Part shown: piece after piece, positions 50,166 through 63,112 of the stretch
Layout of the letters: the number at the start of each line of letters is the position of its first letter
How positions within the stretch are numbered: position 1 is the stretch's first letter
From: Sternotherus odoratus
Lineage: Eukaryota; Chordata; Testudines; Kinosternidae
Direction of reading: 5' to 3'
Assembly (NCBI GenBank): GCA_032164245.1
Contig: JAVMKO010000002.1
Coordinates: 88,797,340 to 88,861,339, forward strand
Length of the DNA stretch: 64,000 bases
The notes under the pieces: model-generated
The model's input: only the letters and a program-made list of their open reading frames with translations
What the model was told of the DNA's origin: nothing
Database searches by the model: none
Program-made: the position numbers and the translations under genes

Positions 50166-52269
50166 GTATAAGTATGAAGCACTTGAGAGGGAAGAATCAC
50201 TTCGATCTCGGATACTTGTTAGTGCTAGTAGTTAGGGAGGGATGGAGAAGACTAATGGAATGCCTCAAGGATGTGCATGAGAACCAGTTCAACTCACTTC
50301 ATTAGGTGGAATATGCAGCAAGGTGATGAATTTTTCATTCTAATATAAAACTGGAGATGTGAAAGTGGGGCAGACGATCTAAAGGAGGAGGAGGCAGACT
50401 GGTGAGCAGCGTTGTGATCTAAGCAATTCAGTGCATAGAAATGTAAGTATAGAAAGTGCTGGGGACCAAAAAAAAAACCTAGGAATGCAACTTAAAAAAA
50501 AAAAAGGCTGTAAAAAGGAAATAACACTGGGTTGCTTGAATAAATGTGTTCCTGTGTCTCAAGTTACCCTCAGTTGTGAGGTTAGTAGCCACCCTCAGTG
50601 TGGCACTCCAGGTAAATGGAATGGGCCAGATTTCTGATGCTACAGCACCAATGTAAATTGATCCTTAAAGCTGATGTAATAGCCTAGAGAAGATTAGCCC
50701 TGCGCCGGCAAGATCCTCCGGGTGTGTAGCAGTGGAGTAGGCACTCTGATTACATACCCCTCCCTGTTGCCAGTCTTGTCCTTTTAAAGGAAGAAAATCT
50801 TCAAACTCAGCTTGTAAATTGCTCACTTTGACTTGTTTTTATAATAATCTCAATTACCCAGGTTCTTTCAGAAACATCCAGATTTTCCCATCCAGCTGTG
50901 CTCTCACCCCCACCACTACTGACCACCGTAGCACCACTCTGGAACTCTTGCTCCTGAGTGGTGATGCTTTCACTTTCCACCCCCACAACCACATTTGCTA
51001 CCTGGGAATGGCAGGGGACTGAGAAAGGGATGAATTTCCTGCAGCTACTTATAGAATCTGGCTGCAGGAAATCAAAGTTTTGGGGACAGGTGAGGGGGAA
51101 GAGTTCAGAGATAAATACCTTTTTTTCCCCTATGAAAAGTGGTTTCCTTTAGTAATTGCTGCCCAATTCAAGGGTGTGACTGGAAGCAGAAAGTGAAGGC
51201 AGGAAAGTGGAAACCTAGAAAAAAACCCTGTGAGTTACAGCAGGTCAGAGGAATACAAAGAAACTAAAGTGAGGATGAAAAGCAGAGATTCACAGACTCC
51301 AGGAGAGAAGGAGTGTCCTTAGGAAAAAGCTGCAGTAGCTGTATTCCCATCTGATCTCCTGGCAGGCAGGAGAATGTCATCTTTTCAGGGACCAAGGCTA
51401 ATGCCTGGAACAGAAGGGAGAAAAATGGAAAAAATGTAGAATGTCAGAAAATGGCCATTGACAGTGAGGAGGTGGAATGGGTACCTGTGGAAAGTTGTGT
51501 TTGGAGGGAAGAGTTGTGTGAAAAGAAAATATATTGCTCTAACGGAGAATAACTTGAACAGAGCATGGCAACTACTCAGATGCAGGCCAGATTGTGTCAG
51601 ATCATCAGATGTGAAATAGACATCTCAGGTAGGTCCTCTGATTTGGCTGTTTAAATATGTATGAGGATGGTGGCAGGTCGGAGGATGGCATGGAGGGAGA
51701 AGGAGCTTCCTTTATACTCTGGGAAAGGAGGAGACAGATTCAGCTGTGAATAGGCAGCAGTAAACCCGGAGATAATTTTTTAAAAAGTGACCAGGTACCA
51801 TGCAGAGTATGAAAGAATAAGAGCAATATTTGGGCAGTGAGGTTACAGGATAAAATAGAACCCAATAGAGAAAAGGCCACTTGCAGTAAGTGGCCAAAAT
51901 TGAAATATTGGGTGTAGGCAGTTGTATGACCATTGTGTAGGAGAACATTCATCAGTAAATTCTTGTCTGCCTTCTTTGAGAGCTCATGTTGAGACAATTT
52001 TCTATGATGACCCCCAAAAGTCCTTTTCTGAGTCCTTGCTTTCCAAGAGTCTCCCAACCTGGAGGTGTAAACTGCGGTCTTTGTTCTCAGATGCATTGCA
52101 TTGCATTGCACATGGCTGTAGTAATGCACATTTTGTTGGATTGTAACCATTTAACCAGGCAAGTCAGATTACTCCAAAACAATATCCTGTCATCCTCATT
52201 ATATTACTATCCCACCAATCCTTGTATCATCTGCAGACTTGACCTGCAAAGACTTGCACATAACCCAGA
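50166..52269. other. Unassigned AT-rich DNA
   Basis: No gene was recognised. A-runs are at about 50468-50476 and 50492-50503. Confidence 0.45.
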
Positions 52270-52425
52270 TCCTCAACGGTATTTAGGCATCTAACTCCCA
52301 TTGATTCAATAGGAGATAGGCACCTACATACCTTTTGAAAATTTGGGACCTAATTCCCATTGAAAACCATTGGGAGTTGAGTGCCTGACTCCCTTTGGCC
52401 CCATTAAGAATCCCAGCAGTAGCCC
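52270..52425. repeat. TTAGGC..CTAACTCCCATTGA dispersed repeat
   Basis: ATTTAGGCATCTAACTCCCA is followed by TTGAAAATTTGGGACC and two nested inverted CCCATTGA/CAATGGG pairs. This is a low-complexity palindromic motif cluster seen widely in sauropsid genomes as I recall it. Confidence 0.5.
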
Positions 52426-55400
52426 TTGTCCTCACTTTGCCCTAACCTACTAATAATGTCTGTACTTAGATAGTGACTCATGTTGGCTCAGAACTCTTGT
52501 TATCTTATGTACATTATGACCCAACCTATACTGCCTGCTTGAAGGAGCCTCAAACCACAGCCTCTCCATCAACTATCTGTCCCATAATGAGAGAGTGAAA
52601 GTACCATTTATATAGACCTTTTGCACTGGTTCCTTCTGATGCTATTGTGCATTTGGGGGCTGATTCTGAGAGATGCAGAGTACCTTCCGCTAAGCATGGA
52701 TGAGACTCACTGACTTCTGTGAGAGATGAGGGTGCTCAGTACTCAGCTGGATTGGGCTTTAAGGATAAGGATGTAGCTGGGTCTGGGTCTTTTCCATGTT
52801 TGTCGTTATTCAGTCAATTACACCAGATCCTCCCAGTGTCTCAGAAGTTATGTATTTCTTCCTTATTTATTAATCTATTTGTAATACTGATAGTCTGTGT
52901 CAGCATAAAACCACCAAGTGATCGAGCTCATTATCCTATTTTATTTGAAATATTGCAATTTACAATCCTTAGCTGATCACTAGAGGTTTAGCTAAGTGTT
53001 TTTCTCTCCCACTCTTTCAGTGTAACTGTAAAACATCTGCATTTACTCAGCGCTCATATTTATTTCACACTGTTTCCCTTGCAGATCATGCAGCTATCAT
53101 TTCCAGCTAGAAAAATGTAAGCACTCCGCAGGCGCAGACATTTACAGGATGGTTAGATGAATTATAAAACACCAGCAGGTTCTCTTGCTAAGCTGTTTTT
53201 GTCAGATGAACATTTTTATTTGCACCTTGTGTTCCCAACACCACAAGGTCTAAGGTACTAACCATGTATGGCCTGATTCAATGGAAGGTGAGGGCACTCA
53301 GCCCCTTGCAGGAATTACTTAGATATGTGGTAATGACTGTTCTAGAAAAACCTAAGCTAGATGGTTTTACAGACGAGTAAGATACTGAGACTGCAAAACA
53401 CATCAAACAAAATGAGGCTGTTTAAAATATAAAATAAATAACAAAAAGGAATTATGCAGTACAAATCAAATTACATGCTTTCCTCTCAAGCGCACTCATT
53501 AAGTAGATATTGTCTACTTACAGTTCCTTACTCAGATTTTTAGATACGGATTACTCTTTTGTATGGGAAAGCAAATGGATATTAAATTCATATTTTATTA
53601 AATATTTGTTAAATTTTGCGGGGGAGAGTTTGCATACACATTTCTTCCATTTCTTATTGCATCTGACGAAGTGGGTATTAGCCCACGAAAGCTTATGCTT
53701 CAATACTTTAGTTAGTCTCTAAGGTCCCACAAGACTTTTTATCATTTCTTCCACTGTTTATTCAAGTTAACAATAGAAATTGCTTGTTAGTAAGAAAACA
53801 GATACAGTAATGAGCTTTTTTGTTTTGGAAGTAAAACCCCTAGGAGAAATAAAACAGGTGGGATGGGGTGAACAAACCCCATTGTGGGCGGAAAGGGGTT
53901 AAGGGATTATTTTGGGCTCAGACAGCCCAAATGCAGCAAATGCTCTATTTTAGCTCATTTTGGTGGTAGAGTTGGAAGAGAGCAGGCCTGCAGCCCAAAG
54001 CTCCAGTAGTGCAGAGAACAGGGAAGGCTGAAGTCTCTGATACAACTGCCCCAAAAGGGCCCTCCCTGAGGGAAGGGAGGACCCACCCCAGAAACCGAGT
54101 GGGAAGTACCCCCCTCTCCCTCACATGTGGATCCTGGACATTGGTAATCCTCTCTTATTTTCTTTATTTGGACTCCTCCAGCAGGAGAAAGCCTTGGACT
54201 AAGCTGACCCAGGGTAGGGAAGATAGGAAGTGTCCCAGGGAGGGCAGCCTTTGTTGCCAGACCACTGGTAGCCCAAAGGGGCTTGGGTCAGAGTCCAGGG
54301 GAATGGGAGGGCCCAGGCTTCCCTACCAATAGTTCACTCCCCCCCCCCCCCCCGGTCATGGGTGAGATTCTTGATATGGAGGGGTGGGAAAAAAGCCATA
54401 CATTTTGCCTCGTACAGTGTAACTCTCAGCACCTTCTCAGCAGAAGGAAGCACTCTGACTATTAAACGAAGCAGCTTGAAAGAGGGATCACTTTCCTGAT
54501 TAGAATAAGATTTAAGAAATGACAACATGAGGGCAGGAACTCACAAGCTCATAGTGTGACTGAGATATTGGGAACTGACACAATGATTGGGACCAGCAAG
54601 GTTATAGCACCGCCGCATACGACAGTGATTTACTGTTGATGGCACTTGCAAAACAATGTATTCTTTATGACCAGCGTGTCATTATGCACCATGAAGGCAA
54701 CTGCTCAGCAACAAAAACCTGTCAGTCGCAGAGATGTTATAAAGTGAACTCTGTAACTATATTTTTATCCTGACATTTCTGTGTACGGGCTGGCATTTCA
54801 AGGAGGGAGGTGGCATGAAATGTGGAAGAAGCTGAGGTAGCTCTAAAGAGGAGAATGCTTGTCACATAGGGCCTGATCCTTTCATGAAACAGCCTACTAA
54901 ATTATGTGTAAAAACGTTCAGGAAATTATTAAGTCAGAGCATTACCAGAGGCCTGGATTCTTCCTTGAACTCTGAAATTTGTTTAACTGTCTCAATAGCC
55001 TTCCATATACAAGCCTCCCAATAGAATGGGGTCAGCAACCACACCAGGCAGGCAGGGTGTGTGGTTATTAGAATCCAGCATCTCTGATTTCTAATGATGA
55101 GGTGCTTGTCCCAAAATGCCTGCCTGGAGTGTGTTCTCCCTCTGGCCTACTGACATTCACCAGCAAGATGTCAGTGAACTTTTCTCACTTATTACGCAAA
55201 ATTGTTAATTCTTCTGATTCTAGCTCCTAGAGCGGTTCCAGTGCTGTTGAAGTTGGTGCTATTTGAAAAGGATTAGGGGGATCCTAAAAAACACTACAAA
55301 TAATCAGGAAGCCATGTTCTACATGACTCCAAAGACACTGAATTTTCTGCAGAACCCACTCTTCACTACAGAATTGTACAGATGTGTTCATCTAAAAATA

Positions 55401-55833
55401 CAAGTTTATGGTACTGATGGTTTTAAAGATTTACCTGCTCAATGTAGTGAATGAAGTATTACCTTTCTGGCTTTGCAAACAGCCTGAAATAATAGCATTG
55501 AGAGATGTTAAGCATCCCCATTATCTCAGTTGGTTGTTGACACAATTAAGCTTCAGTGTTAACTTAAATATCCACATTACCTGCTCATCGTGTTAGCAGA
55601 CACATTCAGTGAAAGTACATAATCGGTGTGTGGAGCAGTAGAGGTTATTGGGCTGGGGAAAGTGGAATAATGCCTATTACTGGTGTGAGGAACTAAAGAA
55701 GCCTCCTCAAAAAATGTCAACTCACGTCCATCCCTGCCCAAAATGGGGTGGGGGAAGAGGGAGGAGATGTATCTATTCCTCACATGGGCCCAAATCATCT
55801 GCTATCTTCTGCGTAACAAAAATCCAAACCACT
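52426..55833. other. Unassigned DNA with one SINE
   Basis: Besides the SINE at 53657, a poly(C) run lies at about 54340-54355. No gene was recognised. Confidence 0.45.
53657..53742 (-). mobile_element. Turtle tRNA-derived SINE, 5'-truncated, reverse
   Basis: TTGCATCTGACGAAGTGGGT, GCCCACGAAAGCTTATGC and TTAGTCTCTAAGGTCCCACAAG are the reverse complement of the SINE body and tail. The tRNA-like head is missing. CATTTCTT occurs at both edges, a probable target duplication. Confidence 0.85.
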
Positions 55834-55841
55834 TCCTATGC

Positions 55842-56948
55842 CAGTGGTCCCCAAACTGTAGGACATGCCCTTTTATGGGGGAGGGGTGCAGAGGAACATT
55901 TGGGGGGCATGGCAGGACCTGAGCCAGCCCCCACGGGGGGAGGGAAGGAAGTGCTACCCAGCCCCACTCTGCCCTCAGCTCTGCTCTGGCCCCGTGCCTG
56001 GCCCCACCCCTAGCCTCAGCACCTCCCAACCATGGCCCTGACTGCCAGCCCCCATCACTGCCTGGTCACGGCTCCAGCTTGGCCCCAGCCCCGCTCCAAG
56101 ATAGGGTTGCCAGGTGTCTTGTTTTTGTCCGGAACACCAGGCTGAAAAGGGACCCTGGTAGCTCCAGTCAACATTGCTGACCAGACCGCTAAAGTCTGGT
56201 CGGCGGTGCAGCAGGGCTAAGGCAGGCTCCCTGCCTGCCCTGGTTCTGCGCAGCTCCCAGAAGTGGCCTGCGTGTCCAGCTCATAGATGCAGGGGTGGCC
56301 ACAGGTGCTCTGTGTGCTGCCCCCACCCCGAGTGCTGGCTCCACAGCTCCCATTTACCGGAAACCCTGGCCAATGGGAGCTGTGGGGGTGGTGCCTGTGG
56401 GTGAGGGCAGCACACAGAGCCTCCAGGCCCGTCTGCTTAGGAGCCAGCCGTGCCGGCCGCTTCCAGGAGCCACCTGAAATAAGTGCCACCCGGATGCAGC
56501 CCATACTCCAAACCCTCTCCTGCACTCCAAACCCTTCCCCAGCCTTGAGCCCCCTCGTGCATTCCAAACTCCTCAGCCCTGGCCCCACCCCAGAGCCCAC
56601 ACCCCCTTCTACACCCCAACCCTTGCCCCAGCCTGGTGAAAGTGAGTGAGGGTGGGTGAGAATGAGCGACGGAGAGAGGAGGCGATGGAGTGAGCAGGGT
56701 GCAGGGCCTCTGAGAAGGGTGGGGTAAGGGTGTTCAGTTTTGCGCGATTAGTTGGCAACCCTACCCTCCGCGTCAGCCGTTAGATCTGCGGCCGCAGCCT
56801 TGGCCTCCCCATCCTTGTTCATGTCTTCCCCCTCCCGCCCCCCTCTTCCACTGGGGAGCTTAGGTCCACTCCTGGCCCCAGCTCTGGGTGGATGGGGGCA
56901 AACAGGGATGGGGGGGGGCCACAACCCTGAAAAGTTTGGGGACCATTT
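55842..56948. mobile_element. hAT-type element interrupted by a second hAT-type element
   Basis: The left end is CAGTGGTCCCCAAACTG. The right end, reverse-complemented, is AAATGGTCCCCAAACTTT. Flanks TCCTATGC (55834-55841) and TCCTATGT (56949-56956) form an 8-bp duplication with one mismatch. The interior is GC-rich CCCAGCCCC sequence. It is split by the TAGGGTTGCC element at 56102-56763, so its own length is about 445 bp. Confidence 0.82.
56102..56763 (+). mobile_element. TAGGGTTGCC non-autonomous element, nested copy, 662 bp
   Basis: It starts TAGGGTTGCCAGGTGTC and ends AGTTGGCAACCCTA, a perfect 10-base inverted terminus. Internal GCTGACCAGACCGCTAAAGTC and GGTCGGCGGTGCAG match the reverse-oriented element at 32391-33313. 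No clear 8-bp duplication remains here. Confidence 0.85.
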
Positions 56949-56956
56949 TCCTATGT

Positions 56957-57599
56957 CTTATCAGGAGTTAAAACTACCAGCTGCTCTTATCAGAAGTTAA
57001 AAATCTCCAGGTTTCCCTTGTCAACTTCTACAGTGCAGGTGGGTCAATACAAAAATCTGCATTCAACATTGAAAATATGGAACAGGCATAAAAGGGAATA
57101 CACTTCAAAAGTGTTTTGAATATCAAAATAAATAGACAAAAGATACTGCACTGATTATATTATTCATTTTCATATTTAATTTAAAAAATGAATGTTTTTA
57201 CTGAATTTACTTTTTGCTGGTAAAGAAGTTCTAGTCCACCACATCTGAAATGCTGCAAAATGTAGGTGTATAAAGCTAAAGGTTATATAGGAACTTGAAA
57301 ATAATACAGAAGAGAACATAAGGGCAATATTATCCTTCTACTACAGACAAACTTTGTTAATTATAAAAATGGAATATGTATATTGTACAAGATCGGAAGT
57401 GTCTTCTGGTTTGAAAACATCTGGAAACCAGGATTCCTACATTCTATTTCCAGCATTCATTTACTGAGCAGCTATTCAATATTTTGGTTTTTCTTTATTG
57501 TTCAGTGAGTGTCCTCAGGCCTTACTTACTGCATGCTATTCAAACCCCGCTCTGAAGACAGAATTGTTAATTTCCTCACGGGCATTTCTGTGGCACTTA
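56957..57599. other. AT-rich intergenic DNA
   Basis: No gene or element was recognised. Confidence 0.5.
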
Positions 57600-57712
57600 T
57601 CACAATAGCATCTGAGTGCTTCACAAACGCCATTGAATTTCTTTTCACAACACCCTGTAAGGTGAAGGGGTGGGATTATCCCCATTTTATAAATGGGGAA
57701 CTGAGTTACAGG
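57600..57712 (-). repeat. MIR SINE fragment, reverse
   Basis: GAGTGCTTCACAAACGCCATTG, TTTCACAACACCCTGTAAGG and ATTATCCCCATTTTATAAATGG are the reverse complement of the MIR 3' half. Confidence 0.75.
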
Positions 57713-57785
57713 GTTACAAGTTTCCACTAATGTTGGATTAACAGTTTGACACACACACAACCTGATTTTTCAGTGGTATATAGCC

Positions 57786-58005
57786 ACAGTCAGATTAGGG
57801 ATTTGTGGGGTCCTGGGCCAGAGCAAATGGAGCCCCTTCCCACCCCTTCTGCCTTCAGTCCACTGCGTTCCCCGGTGCTCCTTTTGGGGAAATGGGGTCA
57901 GGGCACAGGGGCTTGCACTACTCCAACTGCCTGGTGGGGGGCAGGGCACCCCAGTTGGCCAGGGCCCCTGGGCATGGGCCCCATCAGCCCAGTAGTTGGT
58001 ACACC
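57786..58005 (-). repeat. GGGGCCCATGCCCAGGG dispersed repeat, copy B
   Basis: The reverse complement contains GGGGCCCATGCCCAGGGGCC, CCCCTGTGCCCTGACCCCA and GGCCCAGGACCCCACAAATCC, in the same order as the copy at 12455-12755. Confidence 0.7.
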
Positions 58006-58174
58006 AATGTATATAGCACTATATGTCTTCAAAATGCAGCTCCCACTGACTTCAGCTGCAATGAAAAAACAAATATAAGCTACAACCTTGGCTGGCCAAA
58101 TTACTTACTGTTGCTGGTGAAAAAGAATATAGATTAGATGGAGAGAAGAAAACTTGTCTGATTCAACTGAAAGC

Positions 58175-58465
58175 CCCATAGTGAACGAGACACACACGCA
58201 AAGCACTTTTCCTCCCCCCAGGTTTGAAAGTATTTTCGGTCCTCATTTAGGGTGACCTGATGTCCTGATTTTACAGGGACAGTCCCAATATTTCAGACTT
58301 GCTTTTTTTCTTTTCTTTTTTCTTATATATATCTATTACCCCCCGACACCTATCTAGTCACCTTATCCCCATTAGTTCTTTTGGTCAGGTGCCAACCAGG
58401 TTTCTTTTAGCTTCTTAACCCCTTACAGGTAAGCAGGAATTCTAGGCTACTTTATGCTTATGACA
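58175..58465 (-). mobile_element. Endogenous retrovirus LTR 5' fragment, interrupted by a MITE
   Basis: On the minus strand it starts at 58465 with TGTCATAAGCATAAAG and continues ACCTGTAAGGGGTTAAGAAGC, then GGTTGGCACCTGACCAAAAG. The left part, 58175-58247, contains GGTTTGAAAGTATTTTCGG. Removing the MITE at 58248-58365 makes the two LTR pieces contiguous. The 5' end is related to the solo LTR at 19.4 kb. No internal retroviral sequence was seen. Confidence 0.7.
58248..58365. mobile_element. 118-bp hAT-type MITE, copy 3
   Basis: Starts TAGGGTGACCTGATGTCC, ends CTATCTAGTCACCTTA. Flanked by TCCTCATT (58240-58247) and TCCCCATT (58366-58373), an 8-bp duplication with one mismatch. Confidence 0.88.
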
Positions 58466-60891
58466 TCACTGATTCATCTCTAGAGTACTATCTAGCCTGT
58501 GCTGAGGCTGAAATGGGAGATACTGGTGGGAGCTCATTCAAGGTGCCTCTTGTGAAATAAGACAACAGCATGAGCTAAGTAATGGATTCACTTTTCTCTC
58601 TAATATTGGAATGACACAGCAGTCCTGTGGAAAAACTAGTATGTGATCATGTAATTAAAGACTTTCTCATAATTAGAGGTAGTTGGAAATGTTCCAATGG
58701 AAGTTTTCCACCAGAAAATGCTGATTTGTCAGGCATGCTGATTCCAATGAAACTTTAGATATAGACCGGACAGGAAAGAAGTTTGGTGAAAACAACGTTT
58801 TGTTTGTTTGTTTTCCCTGGACTTATTCTCATAAACCATTGAACTGTTTTGGGCTGAAATTTTCAAAAAACAAAATCTGCCTGAGGGAGACACTGGGTAT
58901 GTAAAATTTTAGCCCAAATGGTTAGTTTGATAGTTATAAACAACTGAAGATTTGTTTATAATGGGAAATGTCAGGGAACATTAATAATAGTCAGTGTTAC
59001 CAGTTTTGCCTGTAATTTACACACACATGTATGTCATACTGGAATGATTTATTCCACTACTAAAATGCAATAGAAATATCAGGATGATCAGTGCCTTGGA
59101 AGTACCTAAAATAGTGGTAGCTTCATACATTGCTAATCTAAGGGTATGAAAAGACTCATGATGAAAGAAGGTAGCTGCCACAGGAGTGGGTGGGTGGTGA
59201 AGAGTGAATGTGTGCATTGAGAGGTGTGCGGCAGGAGGTACAGGAGGCAGAATACCCATCTCTTCAGTGGATTACATCTCTTCAGTGGATTACATCTCTT
59301 CAGTGGATTACATCATTTTACGAAGCCACGGTCAGGTTGATGAGTCGCATAATTTTTGAACTGTTGCACAAGTAATACAATTTAAAACCAGACATGGGCA
59401 GGATGCAGATCATAGAAGATGTGACTCCTGTCTTTTTCATATATGGCAGAGAAAATGTTTTCTCTCGGGGTTGCAGGGTTTTTGTTTTGTTTTTTAAATA
59501 AAAATTATCCACAGTATTTTCCTCCTCCGTGCACAATTATTAGCCCACAGTAAGCTTTTAAAAAATGTTCCTTGCACTGCATTTTGAAATAACAAACACC
59601 ACACCTGCTCAAGGATCCGCTAAGTATAAGGGACAGCTGGTTTCAGTCCCCTGAATTTCAAGCTGACCTAGCCTCGGGGCTGCTTTAATTTATGGTTGCT
59701 GGCTATGATCCCTGAGGGGGATCTGCAGAGCAGAGTTGTGATTTGCCCCTCCCTTTCCTTCATGCACTCCCACGCCTCTACTAGGGTGGGAGGCGGTTGC
59801 CATAGGAGCCAGCTATACCACCTGAGAGTCCCCTATCCTGATGGCAGAAATTCTTAGTTGGGCAGCTGTGGCAAAATTCCAATCTGTTTGCACTACTCAG
59901 TCTGACCCACAAAATACTGTCTTGCAGCCAGAGGCATGAAGTCAATATAAGTCTGTGGTAGTTGTCATGAAAAAGGGCACAGTACCTGATTCTGAACTCT
60001 CACCATTTTAGCCAGGGTCATTCCATTAACTTCTGTAGACCTTCTCCTCATTTACATTGAGGAAAGCGTCAGGCCTAGACTTTCCTATGGACCAGCTGTG
60101 CAGTGAGGTGATCACTGTACCTAGCCATAAGTTTTCTCATACGATGGTATGATATAAATTAAACCTGGCCATGCCTACCTTCATAATAGATACATCTATA
60201 TTTTGTTGTGGCTGAATGCTTTGCTCATGGCTTAGATTTATTTCACCTCATGTGATTAGCACAAAGTGAGGTAAAAATTCAGCTTACCTCAGTCAGAGAA
60301 GCACATACTGAGCCATGCATAGGGTGTATGTTTTAGATACCCCCATTCCTCTTTTACCCATGTGTTGATTAAATAAGAGAAATGCCAATTGGCTGAGGCC
60401 GTCACATTTCTGGAAGTGTTGGGTCTGAAAGTGACTCTCTGACTGCCGCTTCACTGAAAGTATGTGAGTAGTTTTAGACTAGAGAACATGAATACATAGT
60501 GAGTATTTTAAGAACCACGTAAATTTGAAAAACCCTTGATAGTTCTGTGACGGTCATCACAATACATTCCAGGCATATAAGTCAGCGACAAGCATTCCAG
60601 AGTGAATTTTCTGGTCGGGAAAGGTGCCAGCGTGGCAGGCCTGAACAACGGTTTATCTGCCGGAATGATGAAGCAGCAGTTCCATCAACATGTCTCAGCC
60701 ATGATCTGAGGGAGCACTTCTAAGGGGTATCAGGGAGAGTAATGCACCTCCATGTTGGGCTCTGTAGTGATACTTCCCAAAAAGGTACCAATTGGTGATA
60801 TTTGTAATGGTGGTTTTTATGATGTGGATGTTTGCCTGCTAGTAATATGACTGACACCAGCAAACTCAATACGACTGTTAGTATAATTTTT
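58466..60891. other. Unassigned DNA
   Basis: No gene was recognised. It contains an 18-bp tandem repeat at 59257-59313. The block at 59640-59850 is less AT-rich but not identifiable. Confidence 0.45.
59257..59313. repeat. 18-bp tandem repeat, three copies
   Basis: Three perfect copies of CATCTCTTCAGTGGATTA plus a partial CAT. Confidence 0.93.
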
Positions 60892-61085
60892 GAGTCTGGT
60901 CTACACTAGAAAATTAGGCTGGCATAACTATGTCACTCAGGGGTGTGAAAAATCTACACCCGTGAGCAGTGTAGTTAAGTTGATCTAAATTCCCCTGTAG
61001 ACAGCATGTGGGGAGGTTGATTACCTACGCCAATGGGATAATACCTCTCATCAGTATAGGTCGTGTCTACGCTAAAGCATGGCAT
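60892..61085. mobile_element. GGTCTACACTA MITE
   Basis: Left end GAGTCTGGTCTACACTAG. Right end GTCGTGTCTACGCTAAAGC, an imperfect inverted copy. The body contains CACTCAGGGGTGTGAAAAAT mirrored by CTACACCCGTGAGC. Confidence 0.75.
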
Positions 61086-62151
61086 CTCAACCTGAGAGTG
61101 TGCCTGCTGACCCAGGGGAGAAAAGCTCCGTACTGTATTACCAATCCCCTATTCAGTCACCGGTGACAATTTAATAAAAACCTGAATGTCTGATTCATTA
61201 AGTTAGATATTTAATCAACAGGAATTTTATAAAACATACCCTCCTTTGTAGTTCAGAGAGCTGGAAATGAAAAGACCAGTATAAACTGAATGCAAAAATC
61301 TACATGCACCTCATGCTGCTGCTTAATTCTCATTCACCTAGAAAATTGGACACACACAGCATTAGCTTCAAAAGAATACTGGAAATGTATTGGTCTTTTT
61401 CTGCACCATCATGCTGATGGACAGGATGGAAGAAAGCAAATCCTGACTTTTTGCCACAAAATGATGTACATTACTTTTCAGATGTTGACTTGTATAACAA
61501 GTGAGGCATGAAACAAAAGCATGATGCCCAGAATAGTGGCAGTGAATATTTTATCTTACTGACAAAAAGCAACAAGAGGGCTGCATCCTTAAAGCATATG
61601 CTGGGTTAACAATGCACCCTTACTATGACAGTAATGGTATTTGAAATCCCAGCTGCATTAAAGTCCATGAGATAAGGCACCAGTTTCACAGGATGTACAT
61701 TTGTATGAGATGCCATACTTTATTCTTTGTAGGTTCTTAATTCCTTCTGGACTAATGAAGTTTCCCATAGCAGCCTTTCTCTCAGTGCACTGTCAAGGCT
61801 GGAGCTGTAGTGCCATGTTAGCACCAACTAACATACCAGTTAGTTGTGCTGTGTTAAAATGCATTACCCTACTCTGGCTGCTGCTGAGACAAACCACCAG
61901 GCAGAGGAATGTGATGAGGCAGCCAACAAACCAGTCAGATGGTCTAGGTCCTCTAAAATCAGCAAGATAGGACATGAAGAGAATGGAATATAAGTCCCTT
62001 CCCTCTGAGGAATTTTTTAATAAAATAAAATATTCTTTGGGTTCATGTCTCAAACAGTTTCTTTTGCAAATTAGGAGGCATCTAACAAACAAATATTTAA
62101 TCACTTTCACCAGAAAATACTTTAGTTCTGTGAAATTTAGAGAAAGGAAAG
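61086..62151. other. Unassigned AT-rich DNA
   Basis: No exon or repeat terminus was recognised. Overlapping 89- and 105-residue frames at 61.7-62.1 kb have no recognisable motif. Confidence 0.45.
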
Positions 62152-62153
62152 TA

Positions 62154-63110
62154 CAGTAACTCCTCGCTTACCGTTGTAGTTATGTTCCTTAAAAAATGCG
62201 ACTTTGAACAAAATGATGTTAAGTGAATCCAATTTCACCATAGGAATTGGGGAGGTTAGGTTCCAGGGAAATGTTTTTCACCAGACAAAAAACTATAATA
62301 TATATACACATACACAATATAAGTTTTAAACAAACAATTTAATACTGTACACAGCAATGATGATTGTGAAGCTTGGTTGAGATGGTGAAGTTAGAGGGTG
62401 GGATTTTCCTAGGGAATGCCTTACTGCTAAATGATGAACTAGCATTCGGCTGAGCCCTCAAGGGTTAATATGTTATTAATGTTGCCTCACACTCTACAAG
62501 GCAGCAGGAATGGAGGGAGGGGAGACAGCATGGCAGACAGACACACACCTGTATGTGTGTGAGAGAGAGATGTGCATTTCCTCTTTAAGTATGCTGACAC
62601 CGCTCTAAGTACACTGCCTTTTTAAGTATATCAGGAAGTTAAGTCAAGAGTCGTGGCCAGTGAGCTCTCTCCATCCCAAGCTCTGTCCTGTTCCCACCCT
62701 GCTCTATATGGAGAAGGAGTAAGCGGGGGGACAGGAGCAGGGGGAGGGGAGCACCCTGACATTAGCCCCTCTTTTTCTACCCCCTGCACAGCAAGCAGGA
62801 GGCTCCCAGGAGAAGCTCCAAGGCAGAGGGCAGAAGCAGCACATGGCGGGGGGGGAGGGGGGAGGGACAGCTGAACTGTTGGCAATTGATAGCCTGCTGG
62901 GCAGCTCCTGCACGGGGAACTTAGTGGAGTGGGGAGCTGTTAGGGGGGCTGCCGGTCCACCCTGGTTCCAAGCCCCCACCAGCTAGCTCCAACAGGCTGT
63001 TCTTCTTGCAAGCAGTGGACAAAGCAGGCAGCTGCCAAACAACATTATGAGGGAGCATAATGCAACTTTGAACAAGCATGTTCCCTAATTCCTTAAGTAA
63101 GGACTTACTG
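62154..63110. mobile_element. Tigger-like Tc1/mariner element, 957 bp
   Basis: Left end CAGTAACTCCTCGCTTACCG. Right end, reverse-complemented, CAGTAAGTCCTTACTTAAGG. GCGACTTTGAACAA and its mirrored TTCAAAGTTGCATTA are subterminal. TA flanks both sides (62152-62153 and 63111-63112). The interior 62640-62960 is GC-rich with G runs. No transposase was seen. Confidence 0.87.
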
Positions 63111-63112
63111 TA

